Assembly (NCBI GenBank): GCA_038206765.1
Contig: JBBRAM010000016.1
Coordinates: 15,164-79,163 of the forward strand
Direction of reading: 5' to 3'
Source of the DNA: UKL13-2 sp038206765
GTDB lineage: Bacteria; Pseudomonadota; Gammaproteobacteria; Burkholderiales; Usitatibacteraceae
Length of the DNA: 64,000 nt
Below are positions 26,969 through 36,049 of this stretch, piece after piece (position 1 is the stretch's first letter; every line of letters starts with the position of its first letter). The translations under genes and the position numbers were made by a program. The notes below the pieces were generated by a model. That model was not told the DNA's origin and made no database searches. It worked only from the letters and a program-made list of their open reading frames with translations.

Positions 26969-28171
26969 TTATTTAAGCACGCCATCAGTCAGGCCGTCGC
27001 GCCGGAACATTTCTTTAATGCCGCGCACTGCTTGGCGAATTCGTTCTGAATTTTCAACGAATGCGAAGCGAACGTGGTCGTCGCCATATTCGCCAAAGCC
27101 GATGCCGGGCGAGACTGAAATTTTGGCATCGGCCAATAATTTTTTCGCAAACTCCAACGAGCCCAGGTGCGCATAAAACGCGGGGATTTTTGCCCAAATA
27201 TACATCGAGGCCTTTGGCTTTTCGGTAATCCAACCGGCCTCAGTTAGCCCTTTGTGCAGCACATCGCGCCGCTCTTGGTATTCAGCGACGATCTCCCGCA
27301 CGCAGTCCTGCGGGCCGTCGAGTGCGGCAATTGCGGCAACCTGAATCGGCGTAAACGTGCCGTAATCGTGATAGCCCTTCATCCGCGCTAGTGCGGCGAC
27401 TAAATTTTTATTGCCCACCATAAAGCCGATCCGCCAACCGGCCATGTTGTAGGATTTTGACATCGTAAAAAACTCTACCGCGACATCGCGTGCACCGGGA
27501 ACCTGCATGATTGACGGCGCTTTGTAGCCATCATAAGTAATATCGGCATAGGCCAAATCATGAACCACCAACACATTATTGGCTTTCGCCAAGGCAATAA
27601 TGCGCTCAAAAAACTCCAGCTCTACGCACTTGGCGGTCGGGTTCGAGGGAAAGCCCAAAATCAACATTTTGGGTTTGGGGTAACTTTCCTTTATCGCCTT
27701 CTCAGCCTCGGCAAAAAAATCCACGCCATCAGTCATTTGCACGTGCTTGATCTGCGCACCGGCAATCACCGCGCCGTAAATATGAATCGGGTAGCTAGGG
27801 TTGGGCACCAGCACGGTGTCGCCGCTATCGAGCGTGGCGAGCATCAAATGTGCAAGGCCTTCCTTCGACCCAATAGTAACAATCGCTTCCGAATCGGGGT
27901 CGAACGCCACGTCATACCGGCGTTTATACCAATCGCAAATCGCCTTGCGCAGCCTTGGAATACCTTTCGAAACCGAGTAGCCATGCGTGCTGGGCCGCTT
28001 GGTAGCTTCCACCATTTTATCGACAATATGCGCCGGCGTAGCACCATCCGGGTTGCCCATCGACATATCGATAATATCTTCGCCGCGATGACGCGCGGCC
28101 ATTTTGAGTTCAGCGGTGATGTTGAAAACATACGGCGGCAAGCGTTTAATGCGGGAAAATTCGTGGGTCAT
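26969..28171 (-). CDS. alaC: Alanine aminotransferase AlaC type (class I PLP aminotransferase)
   Basis: 400 residues. Family segments: IDMSMGNPDGATPAHIVDKM, NPSYPIHIYGAVIAGA, FPSNPTAKCVELEFFE, and the PLP-binding lysine in SKSYNMAGWRIGFMVGN. It matches the AlaC group making alanine from pyruvate and glutamate; in betaproteobacteria this gene regularly precedes hom and thrC. It leads the minus-strand operon; the 309 bp upstream hold no gene. Confidence 0.93.
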   Translation of the reverse strand: MTHEFSRIKRLPPYVFNITAELKMAARHRGEDIIDMSMGNPDGATPAHIVDKMVEATKRPSTHGYSVSKGIPRLRKAICDWYKRRYDVAFDPDSEAIVTIGSKEGLAHLMLATLDSGDTVLVPNPSYPIHIYGAVIAGAQIKHVQMTDGVDFFAEAEKAIKESYPKPKMLILGFPSNPTAKCVELEFFERIIALAKANNVLVVHDLAYADITYDGYKAPSIMQVPGARDVAVEFFTMSKSYNMAGWRIGFMVGNKNLVAALARMKGYHDYGTFTPIQVAAIAALDGPQDCVREIVAEYQERRDVLHKGLTEAGWITEKPKASMYIWAKIPAFYAHLGSLEFAKKLLADAKISVSPGIGFGEYGDDHVRFAFVENSERIRQAVRGIKEMFRRDGLTDGVLK

Positions 28172-28480
28172 GTGCGTTGATTGTGGTTGGCTTGGTTAAA
28201 TGGATTAAAAAGTTTGAGGGATTAGAGAGTGTTGGTGAGGGGTAACCGATTTGTCGCAACTGGTGTGGAAATTGCCCCCAGGGATTCCGCCCTGCGGCTT
28301 CTACAATCGGCGCGGTGAAGGGTTGCTGCAACGCAACAATGATTTTAGCCTAAATCGCCTCTATGGCTCTTATTGCGTCGCCTGAATCAAGGGCATAACC
28401 CCTACCTAAGGCGCGCGTTTGATCAATAGCTTCGACATTTTTATTTGATCATGCAGTGCGTCGTTAAGACTGAACGGACG
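28172..28480. other. Gene-free gap upstream of alaC
   Basis: 309 bp between the exonuclease end and the alaC start. No frame with a credible start and no clear terminator hairpin were seen. It should contain the alaC operon promoter, which cannot be placed with confidence. Confidence 0.4.
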
Positions 28481-29266
28481 TTATGCCTGCTTCCAACCCT
28501 CGCCAAACAGCCGCCAGTGCTCCTGGCCCACATTCGCCGTCAAAAACGCGCGCACGATCTTCTCTTCCTCGGCGTATCCTGCCGCTGTAATCGTACCTTT
28601 CATCAACTGAAAGCGTAGATATACCAAATACGTGTTCATTACGTCTGTTTCGCAATAATCACGAATCGCGGCAAGCTCACCGCGCTGGTAGGCAGGCCAC
28701 ACTTGGCTTCCGTCCATGCCGAGTTTGCCGGGGAAGCCGCAAAGCTGGGCGATTTGATCAAGGGGTGCATTGGCGCGTGCTTGGTAGAGCGCTAACAAAT
28801 CCATCAAATCGAGATGACGCATGTGGTAGCGGCTGATGTAGTTATTCCATTTGTAGTCTCGATCGTCCTCGCCCATATCCCAATATTTTGGCGCGGCGAT
28901 GCCGTGAACCAGTGAGCGGTAGTGCAGCACCGGTAGATCAAAGCCGCCACCATTCCATGAGATCAGCTGCGGCGTGTAGCGCTCGATGCCATCGAAAAAA
29001 CGTTGGATAATTTCCTTTTCAGAGTCATCCATTTTGCCGAGCGACCATGCTTTGAGGCCATCGTCATTTCGCATCACACAAGAAATGGCAATCACTTTAT
29101 GTTGGTGCAGCGGGAGAAAATCCGAGCCGTTGGTCTGCTGTCGGCGGCGCTGGAACACAAGCTCGGCGACGGCATCGTCGCTCATGCCAGCGTCGATATC
29201 CTGAAGTTTGCGGAGCCCCGCAATGTCGGGAATGGTTTCGATGTCGAAGACAAGGATGGGGGTCAT
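28481..29266 (-). CDS. Predicted 3'-5' exonuclease, PolB-like
   Basis: 261 residues. DnaQ-fold motifs: ExoI FDIETIPDI (D and E metal ligands, about residues 7-11), ExoII SWNGGGFDLPVLHYRS, and ExoIII DYCETDVMNTYLVYLR near the C-terminus, matching the family of predicted exonucleases related to the proofreading domain of DNA polymerase B (PF10108). It probably acts on DNA in the cytoplasm; the pathway is not known. It stands alone, with an intrinsic terminator of the next gene just upstream. Confidence 0.9.
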   Translation of the reverse strand: MTPILVFDIETIPDIAGLRKLQDIDAGMSDDAVAELVFQRRRQQTNGSDFLPLHQHKVIAISCVMRNDDGLKAWSLGKMDDSEKEIIQRFFDGIERYTPQLISWNGGGFDLPVLHYRSLVHGIAAPKYWDMGEDDRDYKWNNYISRYHMRHLDLMDLLALYQARANAPLDQIAQLCGFPGKLGMDGSQVWPAYQRGELAAIRDYCETDVMNTYLVYLRFQLMKGTITAAGYAEEEKIVRAFLTANVGQEHWRLFGEGWKQA

Positions 29267-29332
29267 AATAATTTGCTAAACATTAGATTGGTGGAAAAGC
29301 ATATAAAACAAGCGTAAACAAAAAAGCAAACA

Positions 29333-29354
29333 AAAAGCGCCTTGCGGCGCTTTT
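29333..29354 (-). terminator. Intrinsic terminator after the YdbL-like gene
   Basis: A 9-bp perfect stem AAAAGCGCC/GGCGCTTTT with TTGC loop. On the minus strand it is followed by a T-rich run, so it ends the transcript of the YdbL-like gene that stops at 29382. Confidence 0.85.
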
Positions 29355-29381
29355 GCTTTGCAGAAACTAACGTTAAAAACC

Positions 29382-29858
29382 TTATGGCTTTCGGTTCCAT
29401 TTTCCGGCGCTGTCACGATAATACCAGCCCGATTGCGCACGGTTGATAAAGCGTTCGCCGAAGGTGGTTTTTAGATCACTTTCCCAGTCGGGATGACCGT
29501 TTGCGCGGGCAATTTCTCGATAGAGCGAGGCGCGGTCCTGGTTTTCATCAGCCACCAGTTTTTCGACCGCAGCTCTCATCGCGACCGTTAGTGTTGTTCC
29601 GAGAGCTAGACTCATGTCGTGTGTGGCGATGAGCCCGTCTGTGGTCAACCCAACGGCACCCGTATCGAGGTGCGGCTTGAGAGCCGCAAAGCGCTGCGAA
29701 AGACTCTTTTTTATGACCGAAATTGAAGGCGTATTAACATCGAGATCGGGCTGAGCGAAAGCAGGCGGGGCTGATAGCAGGATCAAGGCGGCAATCAAGA
29801 GGGCAATTGTCGTAGTTGGAAACAAATTAAATTTGCCACTGTTCATTGGCTTTTTCAT
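29382..29858 (-). CDS. YdbL-family periplasmic protein (DUF1318)
   Basis: 158 residues with an N-terminal signal peptide ending near PPAFAQ (about residue 36). The mature part matches DUF1318/YdbL: ISVIKKSLSQRFAALKPHLD, a Gly-containing middle, and the end REIARANGHPDWESDLKTTF followed by a Trp/Tyr-rich tail. In E. coli ydbL follows ydbH and ynbE, which act in outer-membrane lipid homeostasis. Here the upstream gene is a small lipoprotein overlapping by ATGA and no ydbH is nearby. Confidence 0.8.
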   Translation of the reverse strand: MKKPMNSGKFNLFPTTTIALLIAALILLSAPPAFAQPDLDVNTPSISVIKKSLSQRFAALKPHLDTGAVGLTTDGLIATHDMSLALGTTLTVAMRAAVEKLVADENQDRASLYREIARANGHPDWESDLKTTFGERFINRAQSGWYYRDSAGKWNRKP

Positions 29859-30136
29859 TTCGCAGGAGCCCCGGCGGGTTTAGTTCCCGAAACAGCATCT
29901 GACGAGGCGACAGTACTTGCGGGCGCTTTAACGACTTCTGGTGCAGGCCAGATGTCATCAATCACTTTATCGGCCGCTTTTTGTGCGGGTGCGGCAGGGA
30001 AAAATGAAATAGTTGAGCAGCCGCTCGTAGTGGCTACGCCGACAACACCGATGACGGCTGCCATAAACGCGACGACAGACGGGCATTTTGGCATCAACCT
30101 TTTTCGATCCAACTTTTTTTGACGCAATTCAGCCAT
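29855..30136 (-). CDS. Small lipoprotein upstream of the YdbL-like gene
   Basis: 93 residues from the ATG at 30136; an ATG at 30094 (MPKCPSVVAF) would give a more usual signal peptide. A hydrophobic stretch ends in the lipobox TSGCS, followed by a short Ala/Pro/Val-rich mature part with IDDIWPAPEVV. It overlaps the next gene by four bases. It holds the position of ynbE in E. coli but is not clearly similar, so it is called by its lipobox only. Confidence 0.65.
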   Translation of the reverse strand: MAELRQKKLDRKRLMPKCPSVVAFMAAVIGVVGVATTSGCSTISFFPAAPAQKAADKVIDDIWPAPEVVKAPASTVASSDAVSGTKPAGAPAK

Positions 30137-30252
30137 GTTTATTTTTACGCTTCATGAGGGCAAGATTAACAACTTTTCCGGTCATTTATGATTTTTCAGC
30201 CATTTAACGTCATCCTACGATACTCGGATTGCGACCAATTACTGATTGGCTT

Positions 30253-31155
30253 TTAAGCTGGAAACACGCCGGTTGAGAGATATCGATCCCCGCGATCGCA
30301 GACAATATGTACAATCACCGCGTTTTCAACTTCGTGCGCCACCTTTAGAGCGGCCACCAAGCCGCCACCTGATGAGACACCCGCAAAAATGCCCTCTTCA
30401 GCGGCCAAGCGGCGCGTCATATTTTCACTATCGGTCTGCGTGACTTCAATTACGCGATCAACTTTTGCGCGGTCGAAAATTTTTGGCAGATAAGCCTCCG
30501 GCCATTTGCGAATGCCCGGCACATTTGAGCCGTCCGCAGGATGGACGCCAATAATTTGAATGGCCGGATTCATTTCTTTCAAAAACTTGCCCACGCCCAT
30601 GATGGTGCCAGTAGTGCCCATGGTTGCGACAAAATGGGTAACCTTGCCTTCCGTATCGCGCCAGATTTCAGGTCCAGTGCTCGTGTAGTGGGCGAGCGGA
30701 TTATCGGGATTGGCGAATTGATCGAGGATCATACCGCCACGTTCTTTTTTGATGGCCTCAGCGGTATCACGCGCGCCTTCCATACCGATTTTTTGCGGCG
30801 TCAATACGAGCTCTGCGCCGAAGGCCCGCATGGTTTGGCGTCGCTCAATACTTAAATGTTCGGGCATCACCAAGACCATTTTGTAGCCTTTGATGGCTGC
30901 TGCCATGGCGAGCGCGATGCCGGTGTTGCCGCTGGTGGCTTCGATCAGGGTATCGCCGGGTTCGATGTCGCCACGCGCTTCGGCACGGCTAATCATCGAC
31001 ATCGCTGGACGGTCCTTTACCGAGCCGGCCGGATTATTGCCTTCGAGCTTGCCAAGCAAGGTGTTAGTGGCGGAAACTGCGTCGGCAGCGGGGATCCGTT
31101 GCAGGCGAACCAGCGGCGTGCCGCCGATGAAATTTTCGATGGTTGGATAATTCAT
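30253..31155 (-). CDS. cysM: Cysteine synthase B (O-acetylserine sulfhydrylase)
   Basis: 300 residues. IENFIGGTPLVRLQRIP at the N-terminus, PLP lysine in NNPAGSVKDRPA, substrate loop EATSGNTGIALAMAAA, PLP-phosphate loop GTTGTIMGVG and the CysM-type GIFAGVSSGGGLVAAL. It makes cysteine from O-acetylserine and sulfide or thiosulfate. It sits downstream of comEA as in many betaproteobacteria, but an intrinsic terminator separates the two. Confidence 0.96.
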   Translation of the reverse strand: MNYPTIENFIGGTPLVRLQRIPAADAVSATNTLLGKLEGNNPAGSVKDRPAMSMISRAEARGDIEPGDTLIEATSGNTGIALAMAAAIKGYKMVLVMPEHLSIERRQTMRAFGAELVLTPQKIGMEGARDTAEAIKKERGGMILDQFANPDNPLAHYTSTGPEIWRDTEGKVTHFVATMGTTGTIMGVGKFLKEMNPAIQIIGVHPADGSNVPGIRKWPEAYLPKIFDRAKVDRVIEVTQTDSENMTRRLAAEEGIFAGVSSGGGLVAALKVAHEVENAVIVHIVCDRGDRYLSTGVFPA

Positions 31156-31343
31156 AAAATCAAATATTTGTGTAAGGAAGGTTTACAGTCTCGCACATAA
31201 ACACGCTGGTTGTTGCAATGGATTGTCGGATTTTAAAAGGGACTGCTCAACAAGAATAGGATTGATAAAAGGCAAAAATAAAAGGCAAAAATGAGCGAAG
31301 TTAAATCAGGCAACTATTCTGGCGCCAATACCGTTCAGGCGAT

Positions 31344-31374
31344 AAAAAGCCCCGCACTACTGGCGGGGCTTTTT
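31344..31374. terminator. Strong intrinsic terminator after comEA
   Basis: AAAAAGCCCCGC (31344-31355) pairs perfectly with 31363-31374 around a 7-nt loop; A and T runs on the two sides make it functional in both directions. It ends the minus-strand comEA transcript. Confidence 0.92.
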
Positions 31375-31427
31375 GCTGTTGCTGATTTACCGAAACGGGC
31401 TGAATTGCTTCAAACCCCGCGCCGATA

Positions 31428-32204
31428 TTACTTCTTCGGGGCATCTGCTTTCTTGTCGTCAGCTTTGGCGTCAGCTTTTGGCGCGTCTTTTTTAGCGTCG
31501 TCTTTCTTAGCTGGCTTATCTGCGGCTGGCTTTGCGGCCTTAGCATCTTTTTCAGCTTTGGCTTTGTCAGCTTTGGCTTTTTTCTCTTCAGCAGCTTTTG
31601 CAGCTTTGTCTGCTTTTTCTTTCTTGGCAGCATCAGCTTTTGCAGCTTTTTCGGCTTTAGCAGCTTCTTTCTTGGCTTTCTTTTCGTCAGCTGGACTCAT
31701 TTCTTTTTTGTCCGCTTTCTTGGCATCCGCAGCCATCGCTTTTTCGTCTTTCTTTGCTGGCATTGCGTCTTTTTTCATGTCGGCTTTGGCATCTGCTTTA
31801 GCGTCAGCTTTTGCAGGAGCTGCAGGAGCTTTAGCGTCGGCTTTCATGTCAGCTTTTGCATCTTTTGCCGGTGCGGCTGGAGCAGCTTTTGCATCAGCTT
31901 TGGCATCGGCTTTGGCATTAGCCTTCGCAGGTGCGGCAGCAACGGTTGTTTTGCCTGAGAACGTTACGTCTTTTTCAACTTTTTTCAGAATGCCTTCGCC
32001 GATGCCCGGCACTTTGTCCAAATCTGCCGTCGATTTGAATGGGCCGTTTTTAGTGCGGTAGTCGATGATGGCTTGGGCTTTTACTTCGCCGATGCCATTC
32101 AACGAGGTCAGTTCTTCTTTGGTTGCAGTGTTAACGTTGACAGCAGCGAACGCGATGCTGATCGAGGCGAAAAATGCCAAGACGATTGCGGTGATTTTTT
32201 TCAT
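31428..32204 (-). CDS. ComEA-type helix-hairpin-helix protein with a long Lys/Ala-rich tail
   Basis: 258 residues from the ATG at 32204, which has AAGGA upstream; a longer frame to 32237 is not needed. Signal peptide to about SIAFA, then a ComEA HhH DNA-binding domain at about 20-85 (VNVNTATKEELTSLNGIG, then DLDKVPGIGEGILKKVE). The remaining 165 residues are almost only Lys, Ala, Asp and Glu in KADAK/KKAD-type repeats like histone H1 or PhaF tails. ComEA binds incoming DNA in the periplasm during transformation; the tail may add non-specific nucleic-acid binding, or the protein may have another role. A strong terminator follows. Confidence 0.88.
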   Translation of the reverse strand: MKKITAIVLAFFASISIAFAAVNVNTATKEELTSLNGIGEVKAQAIIDYRTKNGPFKSTADLDKVPGIGEGILKKVEKDVTFSGKTTVAAAPAKANAKADAKADAKAAPAAPAKDAKADMKADAKAPAAPAKADAKADAKADMKKDAMPAKKDEKAMAADAKKADKKEMSPADEKKAKKEAAKAEKAAKADAAKKEKADKAAKAAEEKKAKADKAKAEKDAKAAKPAADKPAKKDDAKKDAPKADAKADDKKADAPKK

Positions 32205-32634
32205 GAGTTTTCCTTGGAGTGAGTATGAAAAATACAAAACTAAAAAGCTAGTTGAAAGCAGGTAAAAAGCAAATACACAAACGCTTGATGCGCCGAACGC
32301 CTAAACAAAAAACATGAATGCAATCGGTGCTGTAACGGTCTTGCCAAGATTGAAGACGGCCAACCTTTACATCAGGCAGTTACGCATTGTTACAAACGGC
32401 GCTTAACTTGAATGGTTGACGATCTGAGCACGGAACGTTTTTATTTGTTTTATTTTTCGTATGATGGGCCCAATTTGGAGCCCAAACCAACTAATTAAAA
32501 TTAACAGACAAATCGTACAGCCCATTGATTATACAGCGTTTTTTTATTTTTGAGCAACTAGTACCCGATCCGACGGCAATGCCTTTGGATCTCAAATCTG
32601 CTTCAATAAAAATTCAATCGATTGTTAAATACCG
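32205..32634. other. Gap between hldD and comEA
   Basis: 430 bp with no credible gene. A hairpin TGGGC...GCCCA with mostly paired arms lies at 32465-32484, downstream of hldD on the minus strand but without a clear T-run. The comEA promoter should be here. Confidence 0.4.
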
Positions 32635-33630
32635 TTATTTTTGCGCGGCCAGCCAGGGCATATATCGCGCCACACCGTCTTCTACGGTTAAAAAATCATC
32701 TTTATAGCCGGCTTCGCGTAGTAGCGAAATATCGGCTTGGGTATAGCTCTGATACTTGCCTTTGAGCGCGTCGGGAAAAGTGACATACTCAATGATGCCA
32801 TCACGCATCAGTTGATCAAGCGACATCGCGGGCTTGCCCTCTGCCTTGCGCAGCGTATTGACGGTTGTCACTGCTACGTCATTAAACGGCTGTGAGCGGC
32901 CCGTGCCGACGTTAAAAATGCCCGAAACATGGTTGTTATCGAGAAAAAACAAATTCACCTTCACTACGTCTTCCACCGAGACAAAATCGCGCCGCTGATC
33001 GCCATTCGCGTACCCATCTGTACCTTCAAAAATCCGAACCTTACCGGTAGCCTTGAACTGATCGAAAAAATGGAACGCAACCGATGCCATTCGGCCTTTA
33101 TGCGATTCGCGCGGTCCGTAAACATTGAAATATCGAAAGCCCGCGATCTGCGAACCAGCTGTATCTATTCGCTCGCGAACCGCTTGGTCGAATAAAAATT
33201 TGGAATAACCATAAACATTCAACGGCGCTTCGCAGGTCCGATCTTCGCGGAATACTTTGCCATCGCCATAGACCGAAGCGCTGGACGCGTAAATCAGCGG
33301 TACACCCTCCTCCAAGCACCATTCGAGCAACGACAGCGAGTAGCGATAATTGTTCTCCATCATGTAGCGACCGTCGGTTTCCATCGTGTCGGAACAGGCC
33401 CCTTGGTGGAACACGGCATCGACATCGCCGCCCAATTCGCCGGATTCGACGACCTCAAGAAAATCTTTCTTATCGACATATTCCGCGATTTCGCAATCGA
33501 CCAGATTTTTAAATTTGTCGGCTTTGGTGAGATTATCAACAGCCACAATGTCCCGGATGCCGCGTAGATTAAGGGCTTTGACGATATTGCTGCCGATGAG
33601 TCCGGCTGCGCCTGTTACGATAGTGGTCAT
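32635..33630 (-). CDS. hldD: ADP-L-glycero-D-manno-heptose-6-epimerase
   Basis: 331 residues. NAD(P)-binding TGAAGLIGSNIVKAL, VFHQGACSDTMETDG, catalytic Tyr-Lys in YGYSKFLFDQ, and RYFNVYGPRESHKGRMASV, all typical of HldD (RfaD). It forms ADP-L-glycero-heptose for the LPS inner core. It follows hldA by 139 bp and belongs to the conserved ugd-hldA-hldD group. Confidence 0.97.
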   Translation of the reverse strand: MTTIVTGAAGLIGSNIVKALNLRGIRDIVAVDNLTKADKFKNLVDCEIAEYVDKKDFLEVVESGELGGDVDAVFHQGACSDTMETDGRYMMENNYRYSLSLLEWCLEEGVPLIYASSASVYGDGKVFREDRTCEAPLNVYGYSKFLFDQAVRERIDTAGSQIAGFRYFNVYGPRESHKGRMASVAFHFFDQFKATGKVRIFEGTDGYANGDQRRDFVSVEDVVKVNLFFLDNNHVSGIFNVGTGRSQPFNDVAVTTVNTLRKAEGKPAMSLDQLMRDGIIEYVTFPDALKGKYQSYTQADISLLREAGYKDDFLTVEDGVARYMPWLAAQK

Positions 33631-33769
33631 GATTTTCGATTAATTAAGGTTTAGAACGCGAGTATTGGCGGGCATTTTGAGCCAATTATGGCTGGGAAGT
33701 GGCTCTAGCTGTCGTATTTAAATCTTATTGTTTAATGGGTACAGATTGTCGGCATTAGATCACGATGAA

Positions 33770-34714
33770 TTATAACGCCGCCAACAATTCCGCCCGCGTG
33801 ACCGTAGCCGTACCTAACTTGCCCACCACCACGCCCGCCGCACGATTCGCAATTCGCATCGCGTCGCTCATGCTCGCGCCAGAGGCGAGCATCAAGCCCA
33901 GTGTGGCAATGACTGTATCGCCCGCGCCAGAAACATCATAAACCTCGCGCGCTTGGGTGGGTTCGTGGGTAGCGGCTTGGCTTGTGAAGAGTGACATCCC
34001 TTCTTCAGAACGCGTCACCAGCAAGGCATCGAGCTGCAGTTTTTCGCGGAGCTGCGCAGCTTTGGCGGCTAGCTCGGTTTCATCCTTCCAGCGACCGACG
34101 ACCTGCCGAAATTCGCTGCGATTAGGCGTGAGCAAGGTTGCACCTGCGTACTTCTCATAATCATCCCCTTTAGGGTCAATTAACACCCGTTTGCCGTGGG
34201 ATTTGGCGACTTCAATCATTTTGCTGACATGGGTTAAACCGCCTTTGCCGTAGTCGGACAAAATGACAACATCGACTGAATCCATCAGTGATTCAAAATC
34301 ACCGAGCTTGTCTTCCAAGACTTCGCGGGACGGCAAGGTTTCGAAATCAATGCGCATCAATTGCTGCTGGCGGCCAATGACACGGAGCTTTACGGTGGTT
34401 GGTAGGTGTGCATCTTTGTGGAATAGCGTTTTGACGTGTTCTTTCTCAAGCAATGCGCTGAGTGAGCGTCCTGCTTCGTCGTCGCCCACCACGGATAGCA
34501 AGGTTGCCTGCCCGCCCATCGCCGCCACGTTGCGCGCCACGTTAGCCGCCCCGCCGGGGCGCTCCTCGGTGCGTTGCACATGCACAATCGGTACAGGGGC
34601 TTCCGGCGAGATGCGGTCGACATTGCCGAACCAATAGCGGTCAAGCATGACATCACCGACCACTAAGACGCGGGCGTTTTTACAATCGGGGAGCGTGAGT
34701 TTTGCCATGGCCAT
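33770..34714 (-). CDS. hldA: D-glycero-beta-D-manno-heptose-7-phosphate kinase (kinase-only HldE)
   Basis: 314 residues: only the PfkB-type kinase half of bifunctional HldE. Seen: VLVVGDVMLDRYWFG, ISPEAPVPIV, the Gly-Gly motif ERPGGAANVARNVAAMGG, and the catalytic-base region DVSGAGDTVIATLGLML. The adenylyltransferase half is absent and no separate hldC is in the window, so that step must be encoded elsewhere, as is usual in betaproteobacteria. It starts 3 bp after the ugd stop. Confidence 0.95.
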   Translation of the reverse strand: MAMAKLTLPDCKNARVLVVGDVMLDRYWFGNVDRISPEAPVPIVHVQRTEERPGGAANVARNVAAMGGQATLLSVVGDDEAGRSLSALLEKEHVKTLFHKDAHLPTTVKLRVIGRQQQLMRIDFETLPSREVLEDKLGDFESLMDSVDVVILSDYGKGGLTHVSKMIEVAKSHGKRVLIDPKGDDYEKYAGATLLTPNRSEFRQVVGRWKDETELAAKAAQLREKLQLDALLVTRSEEGMSLFTSQAATHEPTQAREVYDVSGAGDTVIATLGLMLASGASMSDAMRIANRAAGVVVGKLGTATVTRAELLAAL

Positions 34715-34717
34715 GCG

Positions 34718-36049
34718 TTAGGCTGCCTGTTTGCGGCCAATGGGATAGTAATCAAAGCCAAGCTCAGCCATGGTTTCCGGCTCATATAGGTTGCGGCCAT
34801 CGAACACGATCGGCGCTTTTAATGCTGCCTTCATCGCGCTAAAATCCGGCGCGCGGAAATTTTTCCACTCGGTGGCAATCGCCAAGGCGTCTGCACCTTG
34901 CAACGCCGCAATCGCATCGGCTGCGAAGGAAACATTTGGATTGGCATCGAGCGTATGTTTGGCCTCGGTAATCGCGACTGGATCAAACGCAACAATTTTT
35001 GCGCCGCGCTTTGTCAGATCATCAATCAACACGAGGCTTGGCGCTTCGCGCATATCGTCGGTGTTGGGTTTAAACGACAATCCCCAGAGCGCAATGGTTT
35101 TGCCGCTCAAGTCTGGTCCGAGGCGCTTTACTATTTTGTCGCTTAACACATGCTTTTGCGCGTAGTTCACCCGCTCCACGGCCTCGAGCAGCTTCAACTC
35201 CATACCAGCTGATTGACCGGTGCGAATAAGCGCCTGCACATCCTTTGGGAAGCACGATCCGCCATAGCCGATGCCTGGATATAAAAAGTGGTAGCCAATG
35301 CGCGGATCGGAGCCCATGCCTTTGCGAACAGATTCAATATCGGCGCCTAGTTTTTCAGCGAGCAACGCCAACTCGTTCATGAACGAAATCCTGGTCGCTA
35401 ACATTGCATTGGCCGCGTACTTGGTGAGTTCAGCCGAGCGGATATCCATGACCATCAGACGGTCATGATTGCGCTGGAACGGACCGTAGAGCTTGCGCAT
35501 GGTTTCGATCGTGGCATCGTCGTCCGCACCGATGACAATTCGATCAGGGCGCATGAAATCTTCAACAGCAGCACCTTCTTTTAAAAACTCTGGGTTGGAT
35601 ACGACGGAGAATTTTATGGTTTGCGAGCGTGATTTCAATTCTTCCGCAATCGCGGCGCGCACCTTGTCGGCAGTTCCAACCGGCACAGTCGATTTATCAA
35701 TCACAATTTTTTCGGAGGTCATGTGACGTCCAATATTGCGAGCGGCTGCCACGACATATTGCAAATCTGCCGAGCCATCTTCGCCCGGCGGCGTGCCGAC
35801 TGCGATAAATTGCACATCGCCCCACGCAACGCTTTCGGCGACATCAGTCGTGAACGTGAGGCGACCAGCGGCGATATTGTTAGCAACAATTTCTTTCAAG
35901 CCGGGTTCGTAAATCGGTATACCGCCGGATTTCAAAATATCAATTTTTCGTTGATCCAAATCGAGGCAGAGCACCTGATTACCGACATCCGCCAAGCATG
36001 CGCCTGTAACCAAGCCGACGTATCCGGTGCCTATGATCGTGATTTTCAT
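34718..36049 (-). CDS. ugd: UDP-glucose 6-dehydrogenase
   Basis: 443 residues. NAD-binding MKITIIGTGYVGLVTGACLA, catalytic Cys in GIGYGGSCFPKDVQAL, and the C-terminal WGLSFKPNTDDMREAPS. It oxidises UDP-glucose to UDP-glucuronate for polysaccharide or LPS modification. It overlaps the pyrF stop by four bases (36046-36049) and is followed by hldA after 3 bp, so pyrF-ugd-hldA are likely co-translated. Confidence 0.97.
   Translation of the reverse strand: MKITIIGTGYVGLVTGACLADVGNQVLCLDLDQRKIDILKSGGIPIYEPGLKEIVANNIAAGRLTFTTDVAESVAWGDVQFIAVGTPPGEDGSADLQYVVAAARNIGRHMTSEKIVIDKSTVPVGTADKVRAAIAEELKSRSQTIKFSVVSNPEFLKEGAAVEDFMRPDRIVIGADDDATIETMRKLYGPFQRNHDRLMVMDIRSAELTKYAANAMLATRISFMNELALLAEKLGADIESVRKGMGSDPRIGYHFLYPGIGYGGSCFPKDVQALIRTGQSAGMELKLLEAVERVNYAQKHVLSDKIVKRLGPDLSGKTIALWGLSFKPNTDDMREAPSLVLIDDLTKRGAKIVAFDPVAITEAKHTLDANPNVSFAADAIAALQGADALAIATEWKNFRAPDFSAMKAALKAPIVFDGRNLYEPETMAELGFDYYPIGRKQAA

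Noticed and set aside
31291..32061. A 256-codon plus-strand frame rich in Ala, Phe and Ser over the comEA gene
   Set aside because: It is the antisense of the Lys/Ala repeat tail; its composition follows from the repeats, and the minus-strand gene has a ribosome-binding site, a signal peptide and an HhH domain.
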